From Sergeia podlipaevii (Eukaryota > Euglenozoa > Kinetoplastea > Trypanosomatida > Trypanosomatidae): a stretch of 64,000 nucleotides of DNA. The stretch's first letter is position 1. Every line of letters starts with the position of its first letter. The notes under the pieces were generated by a model. That model saw only the letters and a program-made list of their open reading frames with translations. It was not told the DNA's origin and made no database searches. A program made the translations under genes and the position numbers. Shown piece by piece: positions 20,171 through 27,905 of this stretch. The stretch covers positions 1 to 64,000 of the forward strand of contig JASANZ010002248.1 in NCBI GenBank assembly GCA_030849805.1, given 5' to 3'.

Positions 20171-21058
20171 ATGGACAAGTACACGCAAGGCTCTATCATT
20201 GGTGAGGGTCAGTTTGGTGTCGTCCGAGGGGCCACCATCAAGACTACCGGCACTCCTGTCGCCATCAAGTACATTCGCGTCCCTAGGCCAGCAGACGGTC
20301 TCCCCCACCCTGTCGCGCGCGAACTGCTCATCGCCTCACGGCTGAAGCATCCCTTTATTGTTTATACGATAGAGATTTTCCCGAGTGGGTCTAGCATGGC
20401 CCTTGTCATGGAGAGATGTGCATCAGACCTTGGTACCGTACTCCGAGCCCGCAGTGCCTGCGATCCCTTTCCGATTTCTTCTGCTGCACTAGCATGTAAG
20501 ATGCTTCTCAGTGCACTTGATCATGTGCATCTTCAGGGCGTCTTGCATCGCGACGTGAAGCCAGCAAACTGCTTCCTCACCAGCACCGGCGTACTGAAGC
20601 TAGGTGACTTTGGGCTAAGCCGCATGGTGGACGCTGACATGTCCCATGAGGTGGCGTCGAGGTGGTATCGTGCGCCAGAGCTTCTCTTTGGTCAGCGTTC
20701 GTATGGTGGAGAGATTGACATATGGTCGGCAGGGTGTGTATTTGGGGAGCTTCTGCGGGGCTTTGGTGGGCCCTTGTTTGCCGGCGACGGCGACATTAAT
20801 CAGCTCTCGCGCATATTCGACGTTTTGGGAACACCAACGGAGGAGACGCACCCGGAGGTGACGCAGCTGCCGGACTGGGGGAAGGTGCATTTTGAGGGCA
20901 AGCAGGGGATAGGGCTGCGCGCATTGATGCCATGGGTACCAGATTCTGGGCTTGAGCTGCTAGAGTTGATGCTTGCCTTCAATCCGAAGGAGAGGCCTAC
21001 AGCTGCACAGGCGCTAAAGCATCGGTTCTTTAACGAGATGGGTGTCAGCACTTGTTGA
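20171..21058 (+). CDS. CDK20/CCRK-like protein kinase
   Basis: The 295-residue Ser/Thr kinase is complete: glycine loop GEGQFGVV (11-18), catalytic lysine K33 in VAIKYI, HRDVKPAN catalytic loop, DFGLSR, and 'ASRWYRAPELLFG'. The helix-C motif is 'HPVARELL' rather than a cyclin-type PSTAIRE. The best overall match by motif is the cell-cycle-related kinase CDK20 (LF2 in Chlamydomonas), seen in 'PADGLPHPVARE', 'GEIDIWSAGCVFGELL', 'GDINQLSRIFDVLGTP' and the short C-terminus. In other eukaryotes this kinase activates MAK/ICK-type kinases and restrains flagellar length. The activation-loop threonine is replaced by serine (ASRWYR). Start chosen at the ATG immediately before 'DKYTQGSIIGEG'. Confidence 0.82.
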   Translation: MDKYTQGSIIGEGQFGVVRGATIKTTGTPVAIKYIRVPRPADGLPHPVARELLIASRLKHPFIVYTIEIFPSGSSMALVMERCASDLGTVLRARSACDPFPISSAALACKMLLSALDHVHLQGVLHRDVKPANCFLTSTGVLKLGDFGLSRMVDADMSHEVASRWYRAPELLFGQRSYGGEIDIWSAGCVFGELLRGFGGPLFAGDGDINQLSRIFDVLGTPTEETHPEVTQLPDWGKVHFEGKQGIGLRALMPWVPDSGLELLELMLAFNPKERPTAAQALKHRFFNEMGVSTC

Positions 21059-21587
21059 CTGGTGGATATGGACGAAGTTGCTGTTGTCGTTGTTACTGTG
21101 CCCATTCTTCTTTATTATCATTTACACAGAAGGAGATGGTCTGTTTTCTCTTTCAATTGCTTACAATATATAAATATATATGAAAAAATGGTTAGTTGTA
21201 TCCTTTTTTATTTTCCACCATTCGCGGATGGTGCGCAATCATCTATAAAAGCCTCTCTTCCTCCCCCCTCCCCCTATCTCTGTATCCTATTGATTACTCT
21301 TGTTCCACTTCACTTTTCCCTGTGTTCCCCTTCATTTAGCTCCTATCAATAAATTCAAAACAAAAAAAGGTTTAGATTTTTTCTTCTCTTTCTCTCTCTC
21401 TCTCTATATATATATACACATTTCTCTGCCGCCTTTTTTCGCTTTCTTGTTGATTCAAGTCAAACACCAAAGCCTAAACACACACACACAAAAGAAAGCT
21501 ATATTGATTTTCTTTTAATAACAAGGTTCTCTCTATATATCTATAGGTGTTACTTGTAAAAAAAAAAAATAGAAATACCTACATTCA
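21059..21587. other. Intergenic region between kinase and GCVP
   Basis: TATATA runs occur near 21168-21182 and 21405-21416, and a CT-rich tract at 21380-21404. No coding potential is seen. Confidence 0.65.
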
Positions 21588-21621
21588 AGTCCCCCCTCCC
21601 GCCCCCACCTTTCCTTTCTAG
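21588..21621 (+). promoter_or_regulatory. Probable trans-splice acceptor of GCVP
   Basis: A strong C/T tract runs to the AG at 21620-21621, only one base from the ATG. Either the mRNA has an almost absent 5' UTR, or an AG upstream of the C tract is used. The tract is the most C-rich polypyrimidine run in the window. Confidence 0.45.
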
Positions 21622-21622
21622 C

Positions 21623-24547
21623 ATGTTTCGCCGCTTCGTGATTGGTACTGGGGCTGCTGCGATGGTTCCATTTATGGCCAGGGGTACTGCCACGGACACC
21701 TATCTTAACCGGCACATCGGCCCTACAAGAGAAGAAACAAAAGAGATGCTCCAGACCGTCGGTAAGGAGAGCCTTGGCGAACTCGTGACGTCCATTTTGC
21801 CCAAGGACATCCTGCGTCCTCCTCTAAGTAACTTCAAGTCTCTCACTGAGAGCCAGACCCTGTCGCTGCTCAAGAGTATTGGAAGTCGTAACACCATCTT
21901 TAAGAGCATGATTGGCCAGGGCTTTTATGAATGCATCGTGCCTCCTGCTATTCTGCGCAATGTTCTGGAGAACCCCATGTGGTACACTCCCTACACCCCC
22001 TACCAGGCCGAGATCTCGCAAGGCCGTCTGGAGTCCCTTCTTAACTTTCAGACGATGGTCACCGAGCTCACAAGGATGGACCTCGCCAACGCCTCTCTTT
22101 TGGATGAGGCCACCGCATGCTCTGAGTTCATGTACATGGCCATCAATCATCACCATCACAAGCGCAAGAAGTTCTTTGTGTCGAAGGCGGTCTTCAAGTC
22201 TTGCGTAGAGATGCTCCACACCCGTGCTCACCCTCTCGATGTGGAGATTGTGGTTGGGGACGTGGCTACTCTTGATCTAAGCGACCCGCAGCTCTCTGGC
22301 GTCCTCGTGCAGACCCCTGACGCCGCTGGTGAGCTTCATGACTTTACGAATTTCTTTGCAACTGCGAAGAAGCACGGCGTTCTCTGTGGCTGCTCCACGG
22401 ACCTCCTCGCGTGCGCCATTACCAAGCCCCCCGGTGAGATGGGTGCAGATGTGGTGCTGGGCAGTGCGCAGCGCTTCGGCACCCCCTTGGGGTACGGTGG
22501 TCCCCACGCCGGCATCATGGCATTTTGCGACGACTTCAAGCGCATCACACCAGGCCGCATTGTTGGCATCAGCAGGGACAGCAACGGCGACCCGGCCATC
22601 CGCATGGCCTTGCAGACGCGCGAGCAGCACATCAAGCGCGAGCGCGCTACGTCGAACATCTGCACTGCGCAGGCCCTCCTAGCAAACATGAATGCCTTCT
22701 ACGCAATATACCACGGCGCTGAGGGCCTGAGGCAGATGGCGCGGGAGATCCACAACCGCGCCAAGGTGGTCTCGGTCGGCATGGAGTCTCTCGGCCTCAA
22801 GGCGGTCAACGTCTCCTTCTTTGACACCGTCACCTTTAGCTTTGAAGGTCAAAAGATGACGTCTGAGCAGTACATGCAGAATTGCCTTGAGAAGGGCATC
22901 AACGTGTTCCACGACACCAAGACCAACACTGTGTCCATTTCAGTCGACGAGGCCACCACCGACGATCACGTGATTTCGCTCCTTGAAGCCGCCGGCATGA
23001 CCTCGCCGAACATCCCTGCTCTAGTCAACGTCGCAAGTGCCATTGCTGTCACGCCGGAGTCGATGCGCCGCACATCGCCCTTCATGGATGGAACCGTCTT
23101 CAAGAACTACAAGAGCGAAACGGAGCTGATGCGCTACATTCAGCGCCTGCAGCGCAAGGATTATGGCCTCGCTCACGGCATGATTCCTCTAGGTTCCTGC
23201 ACGATGAAGCTCAACCCTGCCGCAGCCATGCGGCCTCTTTTATGGCCTGAGTTTAACGCCCTGCACCCGTACGCGCCGGACGACCAAGCCCGCGGCTACA
23301 ATGCTCTTATTGTCGACCTCAAGCAGAAGCTGTGCGATATTACTGGTATGGCGGCATGCTCGCTGCAGCCCAACAGTGGCGCGCAGGGCGAGTACGCAGG
23401 ACTGCGCATCATCCGTGCGTATCATGAGTCGCGGGGCGAGGAGCACCGCAACATCTGCCTCATCCCCGCAAGCGCACACGGCACCAATCCAGCCTCCGCC
23501 GTGCTCAGTGGCCTCAAGGTAGTCACCATCAAGTGCCTTGACGACGGTCGCGTTTGTGTGAAGGACTTGGAAGAGAAGTGCATCAAGCATGCTAAGGACT
23601 TGGCATGCCTCATGATCACGTACCCGAGCACATACGGTCTCTATGACAAGGATATTACCACCATCACCAGCATGGTGCACCAGCACGGCGGACAGTGCTA
23701 TATTGACGGGGCTAACATGAACGCGCTCGTGGGCTACACCGGTCCTGGCTTTCTAGGCGGCGATGTGTGCCATCTAAATCTTCACAAGACCTTCTCCATC
23801 CCACACGGCGGTGGCGGTCCTGGTATGGGCCCTATCTGCGTTCGTCAACACCTTGCCCGCTTCCTGCCTAACTGCGTCTACGGGCCTCAGGTGGGTGGCG
23901 CCGAGCCTTTCGGCCAGGTGTCGCAGTCTGGTAACGGATCTGCCTCCATCGCCACCATCTCGTATGCGCTTATCCTCATGCTCGGCTCTCGCGGCCTCAA
24001 GACGTGCACCGAGTACGCCGTCCTTAACGCCAACTATCTCAAGAAGCGCCTGGAGAGTCACTACCCTATCTGCTTCCTTGGGAAAGACGACTACTGCGCG
24101 CATGAGTTCATCCTTGACATTCGCCCCTTTAAGAAGACAGCTGGCATTGAAGGCGAGGACGTGGCCAAGCGCTTGATGGACTACGGCTTCCACGCTCCCA
24201 CACTCTCCTTCCCTATAGCCAACACCCTCATGATCGAGCCTACAGAATCAGAGTCGAAGCGGGAGCTGGACCGCCTGGCGGACGCCCTCATCTCTATTCG
24301 CGCTGAGATCGCGGCCATTGAGCGTGGCGACCAGCCTCGCGATAACAACGTGCTCACCAACGCGCCGCACACAGTCAAGTGTGTGACGGCGGAGACGTGG
24401 GACCGTCCCTACACCCGCGGCCAGGCTGGCTTCCCTACCCGCCACCAAAACATTGAGAAGTTCTGGCCTGCAGTCGGCCGTATTGACAACACCTACGGCG
24501 ACAGGAATCTCATGTGCAGCTGCGCTCCGCTTGAATTCTATCAGTAG
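21623..24547 (+). CDS. GCVP: Glycine dehydrogenase (decarboxylating), P protein
   Basis: The 974-residue mitochondrial enzyme is the pyridoxal-phosphate subunit of the glycine cleavage system. It decarboxylates glycine and passes the aminomethyl group to the H-protein lipoyl arm. Both homologous halves are present in one chain, as in eukaryotes. The PLP lysine is K722 in 'NLHKTFSIPHGGGGPG'; 'GSCTMKLNP' and 'SAHGTNPASA' are also present. The N-terminus (MFRRFVIGTGAAA) fits a mitochondrial presequence, and 'YLNRHIGP' marks the start of the mature protein. Codons are strongly C-ending, unlike most genes here, which suggests high expression. It lies next to the epimerase, the last plus-strand gene. 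Confidence 0.97.
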   Translation: MFRRFVIGTGAAAMVPFMARGTATDTYLNRHIGPTREETKEMLQTVGKESLGELVTSILPKDILRPPLSNFKSLTESQTLSLLKSIGSRNTIFKSMIGQGFYECIVPPAILRNVLENPMWYTPYTPYQAEISQGRLESLLNFQTMVTELTRMDLANASLLDEATACSEFMYMAINHHHHKRKKFFVSKAVFKSCVEMLHTRAHPLDVEIVVGDVATLDLSDPQLSGVLVQTPDAAGELHDFTNFFATAKKHGVLCGCSTDLLACAITKPPGEMGADVVLGSAQRFGTPLGYGGPHAGIMAFCDDFKRITPGRIVGISRDSNGDPAIRMALQTREQHIKRERATSNICTAQALLANMNAFYAIYHGAEGLRQMAREIHNRAKVVSVGMESLGLKAVNVSFFDTVTFSFEGQKMTSEQYMQNCLEKGINVFHDTKTNTVSISVDEATTDDHVISLLEAAGMTSPNIPALVNVASAIAVTPESMRRTSPFMDGTVFKNYKSETELMRYIQRLQRKDYGLAHGMIPLGSCTMKLNPAAAMRPLLWPEFNALHPYAPDDQARGYNALIVDLKQKLCDITGMAACSLQPNSGAQGEYAGLRIIRAYHESRGEEHRNICLIPASAHGTNPASAVLSGLKVVTIKCLDDGRVCVKDLEEKCIKHAKDLACLMITYPSTYGLYDKDITTITSMVHQHGGQCYIDGANMNALVGYTGPGFLGGDVCHLNLHKTFSIPHGGGGPGMGPICVRQHLARFLPNCVYGPQVGGAEPFGQVSQSGNGSASIATISYALILMLGSRGLKTCTEYAVLNANYLKKRLESHYPICFLGKDDYCAHEFILDIRPFKKTAGIEGEDVAKRLMDYGFHAPTLSFPIANTLMIEPTESESKRELDRLADALISIRAEIAAIERGDQPRDNNVLTNAPHTVKCVTAETWDRPYTRGQAGFPTRHQNIEKFWPAVGRIDNTYGDRNLMCSCAPLEFYQ

Positions 24548-25612
24548 CCATCAACATTTTTTTTTTTATTGCGCTGATAACCCTTTTTTTTCCGTTTTTT
24601 TTTTTAATCATAGAGTATGTGTGGGATTGTTGTTTTTCTTTAGCTGGTGTATTTTTTATAGCGATACCTTCCTATATTTATATATGCGTATATTATGCGT
24701 GCCACGACGTTGAAGAAACACATGAGATCATTTTTTTTTTCTTTATATCCCTTTCTTTCTTTCTTTTTTCTCTCTCCCTCTCTACCTGCTCCCTCTTGAG
24801 TTCTATATTTATTGCTTTTCTCAACAAAAAAAATTCACGCAGCTATCGTATTTCTTTATTTTTCTAGTAGTAGTAGTTCCGAGATGTGCGGATGCTATTG
24901 TGTTCCTCGGACGCAACCTCTCGGCAGATCTGTAGGTTTTCGTTTTGCCATCATTTATGTTTCTTTAAAAAAAAAGAAAAAAAAAAGAAGAAAAACTTCT
25001 TTAATTTTTGTTCATTACAACAACTGACATCACCTCTTTTCTTTTGGTATACTCGAGTATACTCCATAGCGTGCATTGCGTGTCTTTTTTTTTTTTCTTC
25101 TGCAAATCTACGCATTATATAACTGGTGTCCTTGCGATCTCCTCGACTCCCACTCTGGCACGTTACTCGAGTGCACAGGCCATGGTGGTGAAGGCGGAGT
25201 CCTTTAGCATTTATGATAAAACACAAAACAACAACAACGGTGCATCTACTCAAATATATACGTCCGTATAGGTATATATATATATCTTGGCGCCTATCGT
25301 CGTTGTCTTTAAATATATATGGATTGCGTACATAGCAAGAAGAAAGAATAAAACATTTTATTTATCTCTGTTGCGAGCTGTTTGCGTGTCTTTTTGACGG
25401 GATTTCTTTCGAGCCATATTCCTGGCCTCCTTGTGTTGTTGCTTACTACTTTTCTACTACTTGCTTCACTACGCCACTTCTTGCTTTCTTTTCCCCCGTA
25501 TTCCATAAAAGATTTCCAAATACCTCATCGCTATCGTCTTCTTCATTCTACCACAAAACAAGGAAAAAAAAACATCTTTTTTTTCAACACACACACAAAA
25601 AAAAAAAGATTA
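24548..25612. other. Intergenic region between GCVP and epimerase
   Basis: T-rich 3' UTR sequence to about 24860; A tracts at 24967-24990; AT runs at 25250-25285. Gene-like composition is slightly higher around 24880-24940 and 25130-25210, but every frame is soon closed. The open frame from 25382 into the epimerase is taken as UTR. Confidence 0.6.
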
Positions 25613-26068
25613 ATGTTCCGTCGTTGCGCCGCCAGCCTTCTCCCCAAGAACCTTGGCCGCCTTAACCACGTCGCCATCGCCGTGCCTGCCAGCCGCTGCC
25701 TCAAGGATGCCGGCGCCATGTACAAGAACATTCTTGGTGCTCAGGTGAGTGAGCCCGTAGAACAGAAGGAGCATGGTGTCATCACTGTCTTTGTGCAGAT
25801 GCCAAACTCCAAGATTGAGCTCCTCCACCCACTTGGTGACAACAGCCCCATCGCCGCATTCCTCGAGAAGAACAAGGCCGGTGGCATGCACCACGTGTGC
25901 TTTGAGACCCCCGATATCGCCAAGTCTATGGCTGACTGCAAGGCAAACAACATTCGCACCCTCGGCGACAAGACTAAGATTGGTGCCCACGGCAACCCTG
26001 TCATCTTTCTGCACCCCAAGGACTGCGGTGGCGTCCTCGTGGAGCTGGAGGAAGTGAAGCCCCAGTAA
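25613..26068 (+). CDS. MCEE: Methylmalonyl-CoA epimerase
   Basis: The 151-residue enzyme of the glyoxalase/VOC fold interconverts (2R)- and (2S)-methylmalonyl-CoA, linking propionyl-CoA and succinyl-CoA metabolism in mitochondria. Metal ligands are visible: H19 in 'LNHVAIAVP', His93/94 in 'GGMHHVCFE' and E144 in 'VLVELEEV'. The mature domain is full length. A short basic N-terminus (MFRRCAASLLPKN) is a likely mitochondrial presequence and fixes the start at 25613. It is the last plus-strand gene before the strand switch and shares GCVP's C-ending codon bias. Confidence 0.93.
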   Translation: MFRRCAASLLPKNLGRLNHVAIAVPASRCLKDAGAMYKNILGAQVSEPVEQKEHGVITVFVQMPNSKIELLHPLGDNSPIAAFLEKNKAGGMHHVCFETPDIAKSMADCKANNIRTLGDKTKIGAHGNPVIFLHPKDCGGVLVELEEVKPQ

Positions 26069-26137
26069 CATCAAAAGAAAAGAATTTTAAAAGAAAGTCA
26101 AAGAGAAAAAGACATTATTTTGTAGTTTGTATCCATT

Positions 26138-26162
26138 TTATTATTATTATTATTATTATTAT
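26138..26162. repeat. (TTA)n microsatellite
   Basis: About eight TTA units lie in the 3' flank of the epimerase gene. Confidence 0.9.
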
Positions 26163-26804
26163 CTATATTTCAGTCAAAGCGTGTCGCTTTTGACATTATT
26201 TTTGGTAATTTTTTCTTTTTATCTCTTTGAGACGTGCTTCTTAATATGTAAAGCGCTCCTTTCCATTTTTTTCTGCGCTCTTTGTTGAGGGAAGAAGAAA
26301 AGTGAGATAGCGCGGTAGTCGAAGCAACCAGTTCCACGAACTTTGGAGTTTAAAACTCCTTGTTTCTGAACAACAAAAAAAAGAACAAATAGCAATCAAA
26401 CGAGCGCGGTTTTCACTTTGCTCTCCACGCTTTACAAACTTAATCGCACTTACATTATCTACATGTATATCGCCGCGAGGGTTGCGTGTTGTCGCTCTCT
26501 CCTGGTTTGTGCTTGAACATACATGGTGAAAGAAGCAAGCAGTGAGGCCACCACATAATACTGTATTGTGTGAGGCGCACACTATAGGTGTGTCTCTCTG
26601 TGTGTGTGTGAAGTGTTGTTCTGTGTATCATCAAACATTTGAAGAAAAAAAAAAAACATTTTGCCCTTTTAGGGGCCGCGCCATTACTCTGCGCAACATA
26701 CGCCGCGGCGCGCAGTCATCACTCTAGCAACTTCTCTTTGTCGCCATTCCATTCTTTTTCTCATCCTCCTTTCTTTTTCCTCTAAATAAATAGCAAGGCA
26801 TTTT

Positions 26805-26935
26805 GTAGGCAGCCGGGCGCCCGCTCTCCAATGCGCCGGGCGGTTGTGTGCTGCGCCGTGCCCCGCCTCCGGCGTGGGCGAGGGGGGACGCGCCTCCGGG
26901 ACGCCGCATGCCCCGCCCCCACGCGCCGGAGCCGA
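26805..26935. terminator. GC-rich island with imperfect inverted repeat, candidate terminator
   Basis: This block is strikingly G+C-rich against an AT-rich background. The arms at 26867-26887 (starting CTCCGGCGTGGGCG) and 26911-26931 (ending CACGCGCCGGAG) pair imperfectly around a loop of about 23 bases. A second GC patch lies at 26673-26715. Position at the meeting point of two transcription units suggests a role in termination or replication pausing. This is inference; no known motif is matched. Confidence 0.4.
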
Positions 26936-27120
26936 AAAGAGAAAAAGAGCGAGGGGAGGAAAGAAGGATCAAAAGTGAAAAGGCATCGAGAAAAAGCTGG
27001 GACAGAAAGATTTGAAAAAAAAAAAAAAACCGCACCAAGCAGCAAAGTATCGGCAAAACGCATTTGTTATTCTTGTTTGGAAGATTATATGGAGTTTCAT
27101 TACTGGCACATATAGCAGCA

Positions 27121-27399
27121 CTACATAAAGGGGTTCTTATCAAGAAGAATGGTGTCACCAGAGGACACGACAGTGATCTGTCCCCCGCGCACAACGCAGG
27201 CACCGAGTTTACGAGTCATCCTATCATGCAGCCACAGCTCTGCGTCTGCAAGCACCAGATTAATGTTGTTGTCAAAGCCTTTCAGCAGGCCATGAATCTC
27301 CTTGGTATCCTGGTTGACAACAACCTTTCTGTCTAGGAACTTCTCGAGGGAGAGGATGCTCTCTTTTTTCTTGAGAATGTGCGCAGCTTCTGCAGACAT
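27121..27399 (-). CDS. LSM7: LSm7, U6 snRNA-associated Sm-like protein
   Basis: The 92-residue protein has the Sm fold. Sm1 is seen as '[20 protein letters not shown]' then '[12 protein letters not shown]', and Sm2 as '[17 protein letters not shown]'. The N-terminal '[17 protein letters not shown]' matches the LSm7 signature (KKESILDL) rather than other LSm subunits. LSm2-8 rings bind the U6 snRNA 3' end in the spliceosome; trypanosomes use the same ring for U6 and mRNA decay. The start MSAEAAHIL at 27399 was chosen; the longer frame upstream is T-tract-derived Phe-rich sequence. It is the last gene of the minus-strand unit. Confidence 0.87.
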   Translation of the reverse strand: MSAEAAHILKKKESILSLEKFLDRKVVVNQDTKEIHGLLKGFDNNINLVLADAELWLHDRMTRKLGACVVRGGQITVVSSGDTILLDKNPFM

Positions 27400-27905
27400 G
27401 TTTTGTAGCAAACTAAACCAAAGAAAGAGAAAAAAAAAGAATGAAAGAATGAAGGGAAAGCAAAACATGATAAAAAAAATGCGTACATAAAAGAAGAAGC
27501 AAAATTGCAGTATCAAAGGCCAAAAAGGAAACTACTACTGCTAGCGTAATTATCCTTCCTCAGACAGCGCACAAAGCGCCTCGATTCTTGCCGATGTCAG
27601 ACCTGTGCAGAGAAAGAAAAAAAAAGGACATAATCGTTTTAGCTGCAGATATACGTTTTCGTTAGAGTGTCCCTTGCTAGAAATTGTACTCCAAACGAGC
27701 GGCACATCCCACCACACGTCACACAAGTAATTCCCCCAACTAGCTCCTCGTAAAGTTTCTTCACAACGGGGGCTGTTCTTTTAAACAACACTAACAACAG
27801 CAAGAGAAGGCCTTCCACTGCTCCGTCCAAAACAAAAAAAAAACGCCAACCGAACCCTCTCTCTCTCTCCACCCACGCACACGCAATGACCAAACCAACC
27901 ACATC
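27400..27905. other. Intergenic region between the LysM gene and LSm7
   Basis: A minus-strand open frame (27639-27902) begins three bases after the LysM gene's stop and ends in a protein-like stretch ('TAPVVKKLYEELVGGI'), but the spacing leaves no room for a splice acceptor. The rest, 27415-27530, is A-rich on this strand, so it would form the pyrimidine tract for LSm7 trans-splicing. Confidence 0.5.

Larger units (their letters stand above)
26069..27120. other. Convergent strand-switch region
   Basis: Plus-strand genes end at 26068 and minus-strand genes begin (3' end first) at 27121, so two polycistronic units converge here. In trypanosomatids such sites end RNA polymerase II transcription, often marked by base J and H3 variants. 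The region has an ATT microsatellite (26138-26162) on the left, a mixed middle, and a GC island on the right (26805-26935). No tRNA was recognised, although tRNA genes are common at such sites. Short open frames through the GC island translate to Arg/Pro-rich sequence and are judged spurious. Confidence 0.85.

Noticed and set aside
26724..27203. Arg/Pro-rich open frames on both strands through the GC island
   Set aside because: They arise from lack of stops in GC-rich DNA; no domain, no sensible codon pattern, and they overlap each other.
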